Source: Actinacidiphila bryophytorum (lineage in GTDB: Bacteria > Actinomycetota > Actinomycetes > Streptomycetales > Streptomycetaceae). Taken from it: 64,000 nucleotides of DNA. Where the stretch lies: positions 1 to 64,000 of the forward strand of contig NZ_JAFFIX010000009.1 of assembly GCF_016916835.1 (NCBI RefSeq), written 5' to 3'. The notes under the pieces are model-generated. The model saw nothing but the letters and a program-made list of their open reading frames with translations, had not been told where the DNA came from and did no database searches. The position numbers and the translations under genes are program-made. Positions 52,328-61,390 of this stretch are shown in pieces; the stretch's first letter is position 1; each line of letters starts with the position of its first letter.

Positions 52328-54400
52328 CTAACGGGAGTAGGCGGAGGGGGTGAGGCGGTTGCCTGTGACGATGCCGGCCAGTACCCACCGGCCAGTGTGG
52401 GCACCTTGGGGCCGGTGGGTGGTCAGCCAGGTGAGTTCGTCGATCCGGCGGGTCCCCGCAGTACCGCTCTTCGGTGTGAGGTCGAGGACGAGTAGCTGCC
52501 CGAACGGTGCATTGGTGTTGGTGTACTCGGCCTCCTGCGTGAGGTACTTCGCCTCGATGTGGGCGCGGGTGTTGTCGTCGCTGTCCTGCTTCATCTCGGT
52601 GAGGTAGCGCAGTGAGCCAAAGTGGACCAGGACGTCCGCGCGGCCCATTCCCATATCAGTCGGCTCGACGAAGACGATGTTGTGCAGCGGCCCGGCCTGC
52701 AGCCAGCCGTGGAAGTCGCGTTGCAGGTCGGCTTCGACAGCCCTCCGTTGGCCCTTCTCCGGTTTACGGCGGTAGTCGTACGGCGGATCGCCGTCCTTAC
52801 CTGCGCCGAAGAGGCTGGTGCGGGTCAGGTCGGAGCGACTCTTGAGGAACAGCAGCGTCTGCTCGACCAGGGCGCTGAAGGTCTGGCGGACATCGCCGGT
52901 GAAGTCCGGGTGGCCGGAGAGTTCCCCGATGAAGCGGTCCAGAAGGGGCACGATCAGCGGGTCGGAGGCTTTCAGCCTGGCGACATCGCCGTTGTAAGCC
53001 AGGCCTTCGATGCTGGCGAGTGCGTCATCGTCGAGGCCATCGGCGATGCTGAGTGCGCGGCGGGTTCCGAGCTTGAGGACCAGGGTGGGTGCGATGCGGT
53101 GCAGTCGCTCGCAGGCAGCTGCTCGTCCGGGTTCTTCGTCGTCCTCGCCCGCGGGTTCGCTGGCGGCGTCGGTGCTCGTTTCCCGGGCGTTGATTCGTGC
53201 GATGACCACAGCGGCCGTTTCCGCGTCAAAGAGCGGGCCGGGGTAATCCTGCGGGTGTGCCGCGGCGTGCCGGAGGGCGTTGAGGAAGGACTGCTCGCGT
53301 AGGAAGCCGTCTTCGATGGCCGGCTCAATCAGTGTGGCCAGTCCGGTGACATCGCCGCTGTTCCCAACCGGCTGGATGGTCCGGGTGGCGCGGTAGGCAG
53401 CGAGCACCGCGTCCAGGGCCTGCCACTGGTCCATCCGCACGGGCGCCGTCAGCTCCTGTGAGGCAGCCCGGAGCTGGAGAAGGAGCCGGCTCCAGGCGAT
53501 CTCCGCGGACCGGCGGGGCTGCAGCCACGCGGGCTGGTGTGTGCCGTACAGCCACGCCGCGCGGCGTTCCAGGGCCTGTTCGATCCGGTCGGCCGCCGCG
53601 GCTACCTGGGGGGTGTTGCCCGCGGTGAAGCCCAGCACCGCATCGCACACCGCCGCGTACACGGCTGCGTCATCGCGGGCTTCCTCGGCTGCCTGCGCCG
53701 CCGAGAAGAAACGCCTGGCCTCACCCAGCTGGCCGCTGACGTCGACGAGGTCGTGTGAGGACAGCGCGCTCCGCAGCCGGTCGCAGCCCAGCTCGAACAG
53801 CGCATCGACATCGGCGCTCTCATCGACGGACAGCTGCTCCAGCAGTGTCCGTACGGTTGCGCTGACGGTGGCTTCCTGCTGGGCCCAGCAGTCCAGGGCG
53901 ACACCCAGGATCCTCGGCAGGCGCTCGGTGAAGTCCTCGGGGCCGTCAGCCGGCAACTGTTCGAGGGCCTCCCATACCCGCCAGGGGCGGACGGCGTTGG
54001 CGGCCGCCAGCCGCACGGCGCCTTCCAGGCGGGCCGCGGCCAGCATCGGCGCACGGGCGATGGCGTCGGCCAGGCCGTCCAGCAGCACCGTGTTCAGCGG
54101 CCCGGCCAGGGCCGTTGTGGCGGCACTGCTGCCCAGTAGCGTCTCCAGGGCCCCGGTCAGGGCCAGCAGGCTGCCCTGGCCGGCGAACCCTGCGGGAAAC
54201 AGGCTGGCCGCCTGAGCCCACACCGGGTCGGTCTGGTCGAACGCGGCAGCGACCGCCTCGGCCAGCAAGGGCGCGTAAGGTCCGGCGGCGACCTCTGCGA
54301 CCTCGGCCGTGACGACGTCCTGCGTCAGGCCGACCGTGTGGAAGGTGACCGGCCCTCCGGAGGCTGCCAGTGCACTCAGCCGGTCCGCCAACTGCGTCAC
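52328..54400 (-). CDS. Helical protein with C-terminal PD-(D/E)XK nuclease-like domain
   Basis: 690 residues from GTG 54400, with AGGAG seven bases upstream; the upstream open frame overlaps the ATPase and is not used. Residues 1-500 are helical and Ala-rich (for example AYRATRTIQPVGNSGDVTGL), without recognised family. The end holds RRAVEADLQRDFHGWL (about 551-566), GMGRADVLVHF (Asp about 588) and YLTEMKQD (Glu-x-Lys, about 601-603): E...D-x12-E-x-K, the core of PD-(D/E)XK endonucleases. It starts 31 bp after the ATPase stop. As the nuclease next to a Rad50-like ATPase it is probably the effector. Cutting of DNA is inferred. Confidence 0.78.
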   Translation of the reverse strand: MTQLADRLSALAASGGPVTFHTVGLTQDVVTAEVAEVAAGPYAPLLAEAVAAAFDQTDPVWAQAASLFPAGFAGQGSLLALTGALETLLGSSAATTALAGPLNTVLLDGLADAIARAPMLAAARLEGAVRLAAANAVRPWRVWEALEQLPADGPEDFTERLPRILGVALDCWAQQEATVSATVRTLLEQLSVDESADVDALFELGCDRLRSALSSHDLVDVSGQLGEARRFFSAAQAAEEARDDAAVYAAVCDAVLGFTAGNTPQVAAAADRIEQALERRAAWLYGTHQPAWLQPRRSAEIAWSRLLLQLRAASQELTAPVRMDQWQALDAVLAAYRATRTIQPVGNSGDVTGLATLIEPAIEDGFLREQSFLNALRHAAAHPQDYPGPLFDAETAAVVIARINARETSTDAASEPAGEDDEEPGRAAACERLHRIAPTLVLKLGTRRALSIADGLDDDALASIEGLAYNGDVARLKASDPLIVPLLDRFIGELSGHPDFTGDVRQTFSALVEQTLLFLKSRSDLTRTSLFGAGKDGDPPYDYRRKPEKGQRRAVEADLQRDFHGWLQAGPLHNIVFVEPTDMGMGRADVLVHFGSLRYLTEMKQDSDDNTRAHIEAKYLTQEAEYTNTNAPFGQLLVLDLTPKSGTAGTRRIDELTWLTTHRPQGAHTGRWVLAGIVTGNRLTPSAYSR

Positions 54401-54431
54401 GGTGGGTCTCCTGCCGGAAATCCGCGGTCCT

Positions 54432-56408
54432 TCACCACAACGGCTTGCCCTCCGGCGCCTCGATGACATTCTGCTCCGGCAGGACGTCGTGGGCCAGTTC
54501 GAAATCTCTTGTGGTGATCAGGACCTGCAGGTGATTGTGGGCGGCCAGCTCGGACAGCTCACCCAGCAGCCGGCGGATGTCCAGGTCCTGGACTTCTTCC
54601 GCCTTGGGACTGTCGATGAGCAGCAGGCCCGGGTGAGTGGACACGTTATGGGCGGCGCCCACGCGGAGCAGGGCGATCACGACCGCGATGCGCAGGCGCA
54701 GCCGTTCGCCGGGGCTCTGCTCGCCGAAGGGCTTGGGCCGGTCGCCGCCCTTCGTCACGTCCAGGTGGGCGGCGCGGTTGATCTTCACCGACTCCAGGGA
54801 GTCGATGCCGAAGCGCCGGCCGAGATCGGCGATCTCCCGGTTGACGTCGGCGAAGAGCGACTCGGAGGCCGCCTGGTGGTCCCCCTCCAGGATCCTCGTG
54901 CCGGCCTTGAGGACCTTCAGGGCCTCGGCCTCGATCGGGTCGTCCGGCAGGGGCGGAAGCTCTGGGAACACGCTCAGGGCGCCTTCCAGGCGCAGCACGT
55001 CTTCCTGCGCCCTGACCCTGGCCGGCACCTGGACCGCGAACTCCGCGCGGCGCAACTGCGCCTGGGCTAGGTCCAGTTCTGCCGTCAGGCGCGCCAGCCC
55101 GGCCTCGGCTGTTTCGAGGGCCTTCTTGGCGGCCTTCTCGTCCGCCGTGCTCTCCTCCAGCCGCTGGCGGGCCTCGTCGAGGACCTCCTGCGGAGTGTCG
55201 TCGTCGCCGTGTACCGGACGGGCGCACACCGCGCACGCGTGGGAATCGCGTTCCTGCCGGCGGCGGTCCCCGGCGATCGGCTGGTCGCACCGCGGGCAGG
55301 CCTTCGGGTCCAGCCCGTGGAAGAGAAGCCGGGCGGTGGCGCTCTCGGTGACGTCATTGACGAGCTTCGCGTCGTGCTGGCGCTGGACGCGGGCCCGCCG
55401 GTGCGCCTGCATCAGCTCCTCCCAGGCATCCTGGGCGTCTGCGATGCCGCGGGCCAGTTGGACGGCGCGGGCCGCCAGCTCGGTCAGAGTTTCCTGCTCG
55501 CCCGGCTCTGCCGATGTCAGCAGGGCGAGCTGCTCCTTCGCCTTCGCCAGGTCATCCTTGATCTTCTTCCGTTCGCCGGTGCGCTGGTCCCGGGCGGTCT
55601 TGTCAGCGGCGAGCCGGGCCTTGCGCTTGGCGGTCAGCACGTCCGAGGCGGTCTTGACCCGGGTCAGCGCGGCAGCGGCGGGCAGGTCCAAGAACACCTG
55701 CAGGAGCCGGCCCGGCAGGCCGCCGGTGACCACGTCACCCAGCAGCGCCTTGTCCCGGCCCGCCGGCAGGTAGACCGCCCCGAAGTAGACCGGCCAGCCG
55801 TGGGTCTGGGTCCCGGTCTGCTGGAAGCTGTTGACCAGCGGGTGCAGGTCCAGGCGGTCCATCATCAGCGCCTGCACCTGCTCGGAGTAGCTCTCCGACC
55901 CCGACGCGCGCAGCACCGGCACGATCTCGCGCACCCGGTCCGGCGTGCGTGCGGATTCCAGCGCCGCGATGTCCGGCCCGGACAGGACAACGGCGGAGGA
56001 GATCTCCTCGTCGGCCAGGTCCAGGCGGAACCCCATCGGCTTGCCGGCCACCACGACGTCGAGGTCGAGCTCCCGAAGCCAGTGGCGCACCCCGGTCGGC
56101 TCCCGCGGGGATCCCCGCAGGCACCACGTCACCAGCTCCAGGACGCTGGTCTTCCCCCGCAGGTTCGACGCCACCAGGCCGGTCAGCCCTTCGGAGAACC
56201 GCATCTCGGTGTCGAACGGCCCGGGGTGCACCGTCCCCGCCCGCTCCCCGGCGATCCGCAAACGGTGCAGCCGCAGCGTCCGGGACCTGGCCGGAGGACT
56301 GACCAGCGGCAGGCCGTACCCGGCGAACACCGACCGCACGTTCTCCACCGGCACGCCCGCCCGCGCCGCGATCCGCGACTCCAGCAGCACATCGTCGTCC
56401 TCAGCCAT
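54432..56408 (-). CDS. Rad50/SMC-like ATPase with zinc-hook CxxC motifs
   Basis: 658 residues from ATG 56408; it overlaps the upstream gene by 8 bp. Residues about 73-84 GLVASNLRGKTS stand where Walker A lies (NxRGKTS in place of GxGKS). Long coiled coil 240-480 contains two hook-like motifs, CPRCDQPI (about 369) and CAVCARPV (about 392). C-terminal signature EQSPGERLRLRIA (about 563) and Walker B LLLIDSPKAEEV (about 596) complete an ABC/SMC ATPase. It differs from SbcC by its short length and altered Walker A. Such ATPases sense DNA ends or structures in several defence systems (Lamassu, ABC-3C, Wadjet). Confidence 0.85.
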   Translation of the reverse strand: MAEDDDVLLESRIAARAGVPVENVRSVFAGYGLPLVSPPARSRTLRLHRLRIAGERAGTVHPGPFDTEMRFSEGLTGLVASNLRGKTSVLELVTWCLRGSPREPTGVRHWLRELDLDVVVAGKPMGFRLDLADEEISSAVVLSGPDIAALESARTPDRVREIVPVLRASGSESYSEQVQALMMDRLDLHPLVNSFQQTGTQTHGWPVYFGAVYLPAGRDKALLGDVVTGGLPGRLLQVFLDLPAAAALTRVKTASDVLTAKRKARLAADKTARDQRTGERKKIKDDLAKAKEQLALLTSAEPGEQETLTELAARAVQLARGIADAQDAWEELMQAHRRARVQRQHDAKLVNDVTESATARLLFHGLDPKACPRCDQPIAGDRRRQERDSHACAVCARPVHGDDDTPQEVLDEARQRLEESTADEKAAKKALETAEAGLARLTAELDLAQAQLRRAEFAVQVPARVRAQEDVLRLEGALSVFPELPPLPDDPIEAEALKVLKAGTRILEGDHQAASESLFADVNREIADLGRRFGIDSLESVKINRAAHLDVTKGGDRPKPFGEQSPGERLRLRIAVVIALLRVGAAHNVSTHPGLLLIDSPKAEEVQDLDIRRLLGELSELAAHNHLQVLITTRDFELAHDVLPEQNVIEAPEGKPLW

Positions 56409-57114
56409 CTTCCCCCACCCGAATTCCCTTCGCCTGTGCCTGCGCCCGCAGCTTCTCCAGCCGCACCCGCGCACGCACTGCGACCGAACCGATCCGTTCG
56501 CCCCGGACCGCCTCGGCGTACTCCCGCTGCAGGTACTGCCGCTTCTTCAACTCACTGCCGCCCAGCCCGTCTGCCAGCGCCACCACCAACCGCGCACGCT
56601 CGACGTAGTAGCCGAAGGCCGGCGCCTCCCGGATCACCTCACGGGCCACCACCCGACCCGGTTGGAGGAGGAAGTAGTCGTGCTGGCGGACCCGATTGAC
56701 GGTGCCGCGCCGGCGACGGGCCACCAGCCCGGCGCTGCGGAGCACCGCCAGGGCGTCATCCAAGGGCTCGTAGGCACCGAAGTGGTGGCGCAGCATCGGG
56801 TAGCGCCGCACCTCCGGCTCCTCGGAGTCCAAGATCGCGCCCGCCAGCTCCAGCAGGGGCACCTCGCCGCTCTTCTCGTACTCCGTGAGCAGCTCGTCGG
56901 CGAGGTAGTCCGGATTGCGCAGCCAGAAATCCAGCTTCTGCAGCCGAACCTGGGTCCGGACCACCCCCACAGCCTCAGCGAGCCCCGGATCGGCCAGCTC
57001 AGGATCGCTGACGCTCTCGCAAGCACCATCGATGAGCAGCAGCAGCCGCACTGCATCCTGCTCCCGACTGGTGACCGGTTCGTCAACCTCTGCGGTTGGA
57101 AGCTCTTGATCCAC
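56401..57114 (-). CDS. Small middle-component-like protein of the ATPase operon
   Basis: 237 residues from GTG 57114. Helical N-terminus with VRTQVRLQKLDFWLRNPDYL, then ILDSEEPEVRRYPMLRHHFG, then ALAVLRSAGLVARRRRGTVN, which resembles a winged helix. Small partner proteins of this size and type, often called middle components, accompany Rad50/SMC-like ATPases in ABC-3C and Lamassu-like systems; I see no more exact match. TACTCT, six bases before the GTG, may be the -10 box of a leaderless message, so this gene may begin its own transcript, 153 bp after the GTPase gene. Confidence 0.68.
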   Translation of the reverse strand: MDQELPTAEVDEPVTSREQDAVRLLLLIDGACESVSDPELADPGLAEAVGVVRTQVRLQKLDFWLRNPDYLADELLTEYEKSGEVPLLELAGAILDSEEPEVRRYPMLRHHFGAYEPLDDALAVLRSAGLVARRRRGTVNRVRQHDYFLLQPGRVVAREVIREAPAFGYYVERARLVVALADGLGGSELKKRQYLQREYAEAVRGERIGSVAVRARVRLEKLRAQAQAKGIRVGEDG

Positions 57115-57267
57115 CTGGTCAGAGTAGCGGCGGATAATCCTCCTTGAACCCCAACTGCACTAATGAATACTCATTGGACCGTTCACTCCCAAAACACCCC
57201 TGGTCAGGTGATTGTTAGTACCTACCCGGCGATGTCGATCAGCATGAATCGAGGCCCGATAGGGTGG

Positions 57268-59553
57268 TCATTCGAGATCGCCATCGAACTCTCGGACAAC
57301 TTCGTTGACCGCGTCGGCCACATCGCGCAGGAACCGGTTCTGGTCGGGCGAGGCGGTGACGGTCGGGATCGGGGCGGCGCGTTCGTAGACCTCGCTGGCG
57401 ATGATCCGCGCACGCGCGAACGTAGAGCCGGGGCCCTTCTGCAGGTATGCCTCCTGCCAGCCGCTTCGTACTTCATCCCGGACCCGGCGCTTGGTCAGCT
57501 CAACAAGGCGGTTGGTGACTGCATTCGACAAAGTGTCCAGGGTCACCTGCTTCTCGTCCTCGCCCGGCTCGCCGTTCGACCAGCGCTCGGGGCGTTGCAG
57601 CATCAGGTAGACCTGCGTCTGCAGATGGTAGCGAAGCTCGGCGACCGGCTTGAGGTCGTCGTACTCGTCGTTCCACCCCTCGGCCAACCGTCGGGTGAGG
57701 GCCTTGACCCGGGTCCAGTGCTGCTTCGGAACCTCGGGGTTGTGGTCGAGGCCGAGGACTCCTCGCCAGCGGGCGTGGAAGGCTTTGGCGGCCTCCATGA
57801 CAGCCAAGGACAGGTTCATGCGGTTGAAGACGGGGCGGCTCGCGCCCGTCTGCGCGATGTGCTCGGGGTGGGCGAGCAGCGTCAGCAAGTCGTCGAGCTG
57901 CTTGATCGATCGCCGGCCGGACGCCTTCCCCTCGCTGAGCTGGTCCTGGATTCCGCCGACAAAGAACCGGGCCTGCTCGATGCGCCGGTGCAGCACCCGT
58001 TCCGCAGCGGGGCCGAGCTCATCACCGATCGCCTTCAGTACGTTGTCCACGGATGCGAGGACGTGCTGCTCGCGGTCGCCGAACGTCGGCAGGTTGTCAC
58101 CCTTGACCTGGTCGAAGTGGGTGAAGACGATGTGCAGCTTCGCGGCGTTGCCGGAGACTGCGATGCCCTTGAGCGCTGCGACCGGCGCCGCCTGCATTGG
58201 CTGGGCGGCGTTGTCCACCAGCACGACGGCGTCAGCATCCTGCAGTTGGGTGGTTACGTGAGTCGACAGCGCCGCGACGGACTTTGGCGTGTGTCCCAAC
58301 CCCTCGCCGTCGACCAGCACCAGACGGACCGGCTCCGACGTCCAGGTCGGCTGGAAGGGGCCGCTGACGCGGATACCGTTGACCAGGGGTGTGAGTAGGC
58401 GCCCGAACAGCGGGGCGAAGTTGCTGGTGAATCGGGTCACCGTCTTGACGAACGCCGCACGGTCGTCGGACTCCCACGACCATGTGGTCGGCCAGCCCTG
58501 CCTGTTGCGCCGCAGTTCGCCGACATCCAGCGTCGAGAAACGCTTCTCGATCTCGTCGATCAGGGAGTCTACGATCTCGTGGAACTCGTCGGACTGCCGC
58601 AGGTCGCTGTCGAGGCTCTCCTCGATGAGCTCATCCACGACGCGCTCGTCGTCCTCGATCTCCTTGAACTCCTCAATGGTGGCGCTCGCGTGCCGGTTAA
58701 CAACTGACTTCAGCGCCTGGACCGCCGAGACGACGACGGCGTTCGTGGCCGTCATGTCAACGGCGCCGTAATCGGCGGGGTCGATGTCCCCGAAGTCCTC
58801 CTCGTCCTCGTCGGCCAAATCGAGGTCGTCGTCCGAGGCCACCCCCCGGCCAAGGATGTAGCTGAAGCGGAAGCGCTGGTTGACGTGGTCGAGCAGCCGG
58901 CGACGGATCTCCTCATCGGACCGCTTGCGGAGGGCAGCAAGGGCTGCTTCGGAGACGTTCTCCGTCAGGTAATCGATGACCTCATCCCGGGGGACGAAGG
59001 TGACGACGGCGCGGTACGGGCCGTGCTCAGTCGCGATCAGTTCGGTGTCGGCGACGGTGGTCTTCGCTGTCGAAGTGGAGGGGAAGCGCTCGGTCGTCGG
59101 GTCGGTGCCGAGGATCTGGCGAACGACAGTGGTCTTCCCCGCGCCCGTGGTGCCGAGCAGGAGGACCTTGCGGTATCCGTCGTCGCCGCTCGGCAGCGGC
59201 AGCAGCTCTTGGCGCAGCTGGGCGAAGTCGACCTGGGAGGACTCGAGGCCCTCGTAGAAGATGTCGACGACGCGGTCGTCGAACCGGCCCTGCGCGTTCG
59301 GCCGTGCGGTCACTTCCCACAGCTCCGGATTGCTGAGGATGGTGTTCAGCTGTTCGACCAGCATCGTGGCTTCCGTCTCGTCGCTAGTGCCGAGACCTCG
59401 GCGCACGCGGCGGCCGGTTCTGCCGGTCGCGAGGTCGAGGCGAGCAGGATGCCGGAAGATGACCGACCACGACTCCCGCCCCTGGTTGCGACTCTTGCTG
59501 GCGGTGTAGTACTTCACAAGACCCCCACTGTTGTTCCTCCGGTGTACCGGCAT
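57268..59553 (-). CDS. Large GTPase with integrase-arm-like N-terminal domain
   Basis: 761 residues from ATG 59553 (AGGAG four bases upstream; TTG 59571 is in frame). Residues about 28-62 (WSVIFRHPARLDLATGRTGR, RVRRGLGTSDETEATML) resemble the arm-binding domain of tyrosine integrases. P-loop GTTGAGKTT (about 134-142); after a 270-residue helical insertion come VDGEGLGH (G3) and FTHFDQVK (G4). This order is that of dynamin- or septin-like GTPases with large insertions. The end is helical. Dynamin-like proteins in bacteria can cut membranes in phage defence; DNA contact would be by the N-terminus. Neighbouring genes suggest a shared defence role. Inference. Confidence 0.75.
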   Translation of the reverse strand: MPVHRRNNSGGLVKYYTASKSRNQGRESWSVIFRHPARLDLATGRTGRRVRRGLGTSDETEATMLVEQLNTILSNPELWEVTARPNAQGRFDDRVVDIFYEGLESSQVDFAQLRQELLPLPSGDDGYRKVLLLGTTGAGKTTVVRQILGTDPTTERFPSTSTAKTTVADTELIATEHGPYRAVVTFVPRDEVIDYLTENVSEAALAALRKRSDEEIRRRLLDHVNQRFRFSYILGRGVASDDDLDLADEDEEDFGDIDPADYGAVDMTATNAVVVSAVQALKSVVNRHASATIEEFKEIEDDERVVDELIEESLDSDLRQSDEFHEIVDSLIDEIEKRFSTLDVGELRRNRQGWPTTWSWESDDRAAFVKTVTRFTSNFAPLFGRLLTPLVNGIRVSGPFQPTWTSEPVRLVLVDGEGLGHTPKSVAALSTHVTTQLQDADAVVLVDNAAQPMQAAPVAALKGIAVSGNAAKLHIVFTHFDQVKGDNLPTFGDREQHVLASVDNVLKAIGDELGPAAERVLHRRIEQARFFVGGIQDQLSEGKASGRRSIKQLDDLLTLLAHPEHIAQTGASRPVFNRMNLSLAVMEAAKAFHARWRGVLGLDHNPEVPKQHWTRVKALTRRLAEGWNDEYDDLKPVAELRYHLQTQVYLMLQRPERWSNGEPGEDEKQVTLDTLSNAVTNRLVELTKRRVRDEVRSGWQEAYLQKGPGSTFARARIIASEVYERAAPIPTVTASPDQNRFLRDVADAVNEVVREFDGDLE

Positions 59554-59782
59554 GGTGCTCCTGATCTCCAAATTTCGTCAAGGCCCACTCGGTACAACGC
59601 CGGAACAACGAACCATGAGCCGGGAGACCAGCCAGTGGTAGGCCCGCGACCGAACAGGAGAGCGAAGAGGTGGAAGTGCAGCGTTCGTGGACACCGCCGG
59701 CAGCGTGGTCAAGCACAACCGTTGGTAAGAACGGCAGGTGCCATGTACGGCCGCGGCCGCAGCTTGATGTCCGTAGTGTCGG
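59554..59782. other. Promoter region of the GTPase operon
   Basis: Sits between the GTPase start and the insertion sequence. No gene is recognised. Confidence 0.4.
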
Positions 59783-61390
59783 CTCTAGCTTGATCTTTAA
59801 CCTGTGGGTCCGAACGAGGCGTCGTACTTGATCACTCGGACTGGGATCTGCCGTGTGTGGGGACGACCTTCGGCTGAGCATGTGATCCGACCAAGGAACA
59901 CACAAGCTCAGCACGAAGGCCGTGGGGATGAGTCTGTCGCATGATGCTGCCGGGCAGGATCCGTTCGCGGAACTGTCACGCTTCCGGGGCGAGTTCTACT
60001 CCTGCCTGACCAGGCGTGCGGATGCACTGTTCGAGCTGGCGGACGCGGTGTTGTGTGCCGATGGCCCGGTCCGCTCGCTGGTCGAGCTGTCGCTGGTGGG
60101 TGAGCATCGCCGTGGGCACGGTGGTCTCTACGTCGCTCTGGCCGCGGGCAGGGTCGACATCGCCCGGCTGCGATGGGCACTGGCGGCGGTGCCTTTGCCG
60201 CGGGCGGCCGACGGCCGGCTGGTCCTGGCCGCTGACATCACCTGCTGGCTGCGGCCGGATGCCCATACCTCGCCGCAGCGGATCTTGTGCCACACCTACG
60301 GGCGGGGCAAGGATCAGCACATTCCCGTCCCCGGGTGGCCCTACTCGGTGATCTGCGCGCTGGAGACCGGCCGCAGTTCCTGGACCGCACCTTTGGACGC
60401 ACTGCGGCTGGCACCGGGCGACGACGCCGCCACCGTCACCGCCGGGCAGATGCGTGGACTCGTCGAACGGCTGATGACGGCCGGGCAGTGGAAGGACAAC
60501 GACCCGCACATCTGGATCGTGGTGGACGCCGGCTACGACGTGCCGCGCCTGGCGTTCCTGCTGCAGGACCTGCCGGTGCAGGTGCTGGGGCGGATGCGCT
60601 CGGACCGTGTCCTGCGCCGGACCGCCCCGCCCCGCCAGGCCGGCATCCGGGGCCGCCCGCCCCGCCACGGAGGCGAGTTCGTCTTCGGTGATTCCTCGAC
60701 CTGGGGCGCCCCGGACGAGCAGACAGTGACCCAGACCCGCCTCTACGGCACCGCTGTGGCACGGGCGTGGGACCGGCTCCATCCCAGGCTGACTCACCGC
60801 TCGGCCTGGACGGACCGGCTGGGCGCCCTGCCGGTGATCGAGGGCACCGTGATCCTGTTGCGGGTCGACCATCTGCCCAGTGGCGCGATCCCGAAGCCGG
60901 TCTGGCTGTGGTGGTCGGGCACCGACGCCACCGCGGCCCAGGTCGACTCTCTCTGGCGGGCGTTCCTGCGGCGCTTCGACATCGAGCACACCTTTCGCCT
61001 GTTCAAGCAGACGCTGGGCTGGACCTGCCCGAAGGTTCGTACCCCCGAGGCGGCCGACCGCTGGACCTGGCTGATCATCATCGCTTTCACCCAGCTCCGG
61101 CTCGCCCGCCCACTGGCGGCCGACCTCCGCCGGCCGTGGGAGAAACCGAGCCCGCCCGACAGGCTCACTCCCGCCCGTGTCCGCCGAGCTTTTCGGCACC
61201 TCCGCCCGATGGTCACCTGTCCCGCCCAAGCACCGAAACCCTCCCTCCCCGGACCGGGACGGCCACCGGGCCGCAAGAACACCCGACCAACCCCACGCCA
61301 CGACGTGCACACCACCGGCAAATCAAGCACGAGACCGAAGAAGTCAACGACCCCGCGACCACGCCGCACAGGTTAAAGATCAAGCTAGAG
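59783..61390 (+). mobile_element. Insertion sequence with IS4/IS701-like transposase
   Basis: Ends form an inverted repeat whose core is CTTGATCTTTAACCTGTG (left 59789-59806; complement at 61367-61384). Both ends are flanked by CTAG, which may be the duplicated target. Length about 1.6 kb. One gene, intact. Confidence 0.85.
59928..61376 (+). CDS. IS4/IS701-like DDE transposase
   Basis: 482 residues from ATG 59928; GTG 59922 is in frame. DDE residues in VLAADITCW, IVVDAGYDVPRL and DIEHTFRLFKQTLGW, the last being the YREK-like signature of IS4-type enzymes. A Pro/Arg/Lys-rich tail follows. The frame is unbroken, so it could be active. The gene ends inside the right inverted repeat. Confidence 0.9.
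   Translation: MSLSHDAAGQDPFAELSRFRGEFYSCLTRRADALFELADAVLCADGPVRSLVELSLVGEHRRGHGGLYVALAAGRVDIARLRWALAAVPLPRAADGRLVLAADITCWLRPDAHTSPQRILCHTYGRGKDQHIPVPGWPYSVICALETGRSSWTAPLDALRLAPGDDAATVTAGQMRGLVERLMTAGQWKDNDPHIWIVVDAGYDVPRLAFLLQDLPVQVLGRMRSDRVLRRTAPPRQAGIRGRPPRHGGEFVFGDSSTWGAPDEQTVTQTRLYGTAVARAWDRLHPRLTHRSAWTDRLGALPVIEGTVILLRVDHLPSGAIPKPVWLWWSGTDATAAQVDSLWRAFLRRFDIEHTFRLFKQTLGWTCPKVRTPEAADRWTWLIIIAFTQLRLARPLAADLRRPWEKPSPPDRLTPARVRRAFRHLRPMVTCPAQAPKPSLPGPGRPPGRKNTRPTPRHDVHTTGKSSTRPKKSTTPRPRRTG

Noticed and set aside
52328..57114. Known Wadjet (JetABCD) system
   Set aside because: No kleisin JetA or topoisomerase VI-like JetD pattern is seen, and the ATPase is far shorter than JetC.
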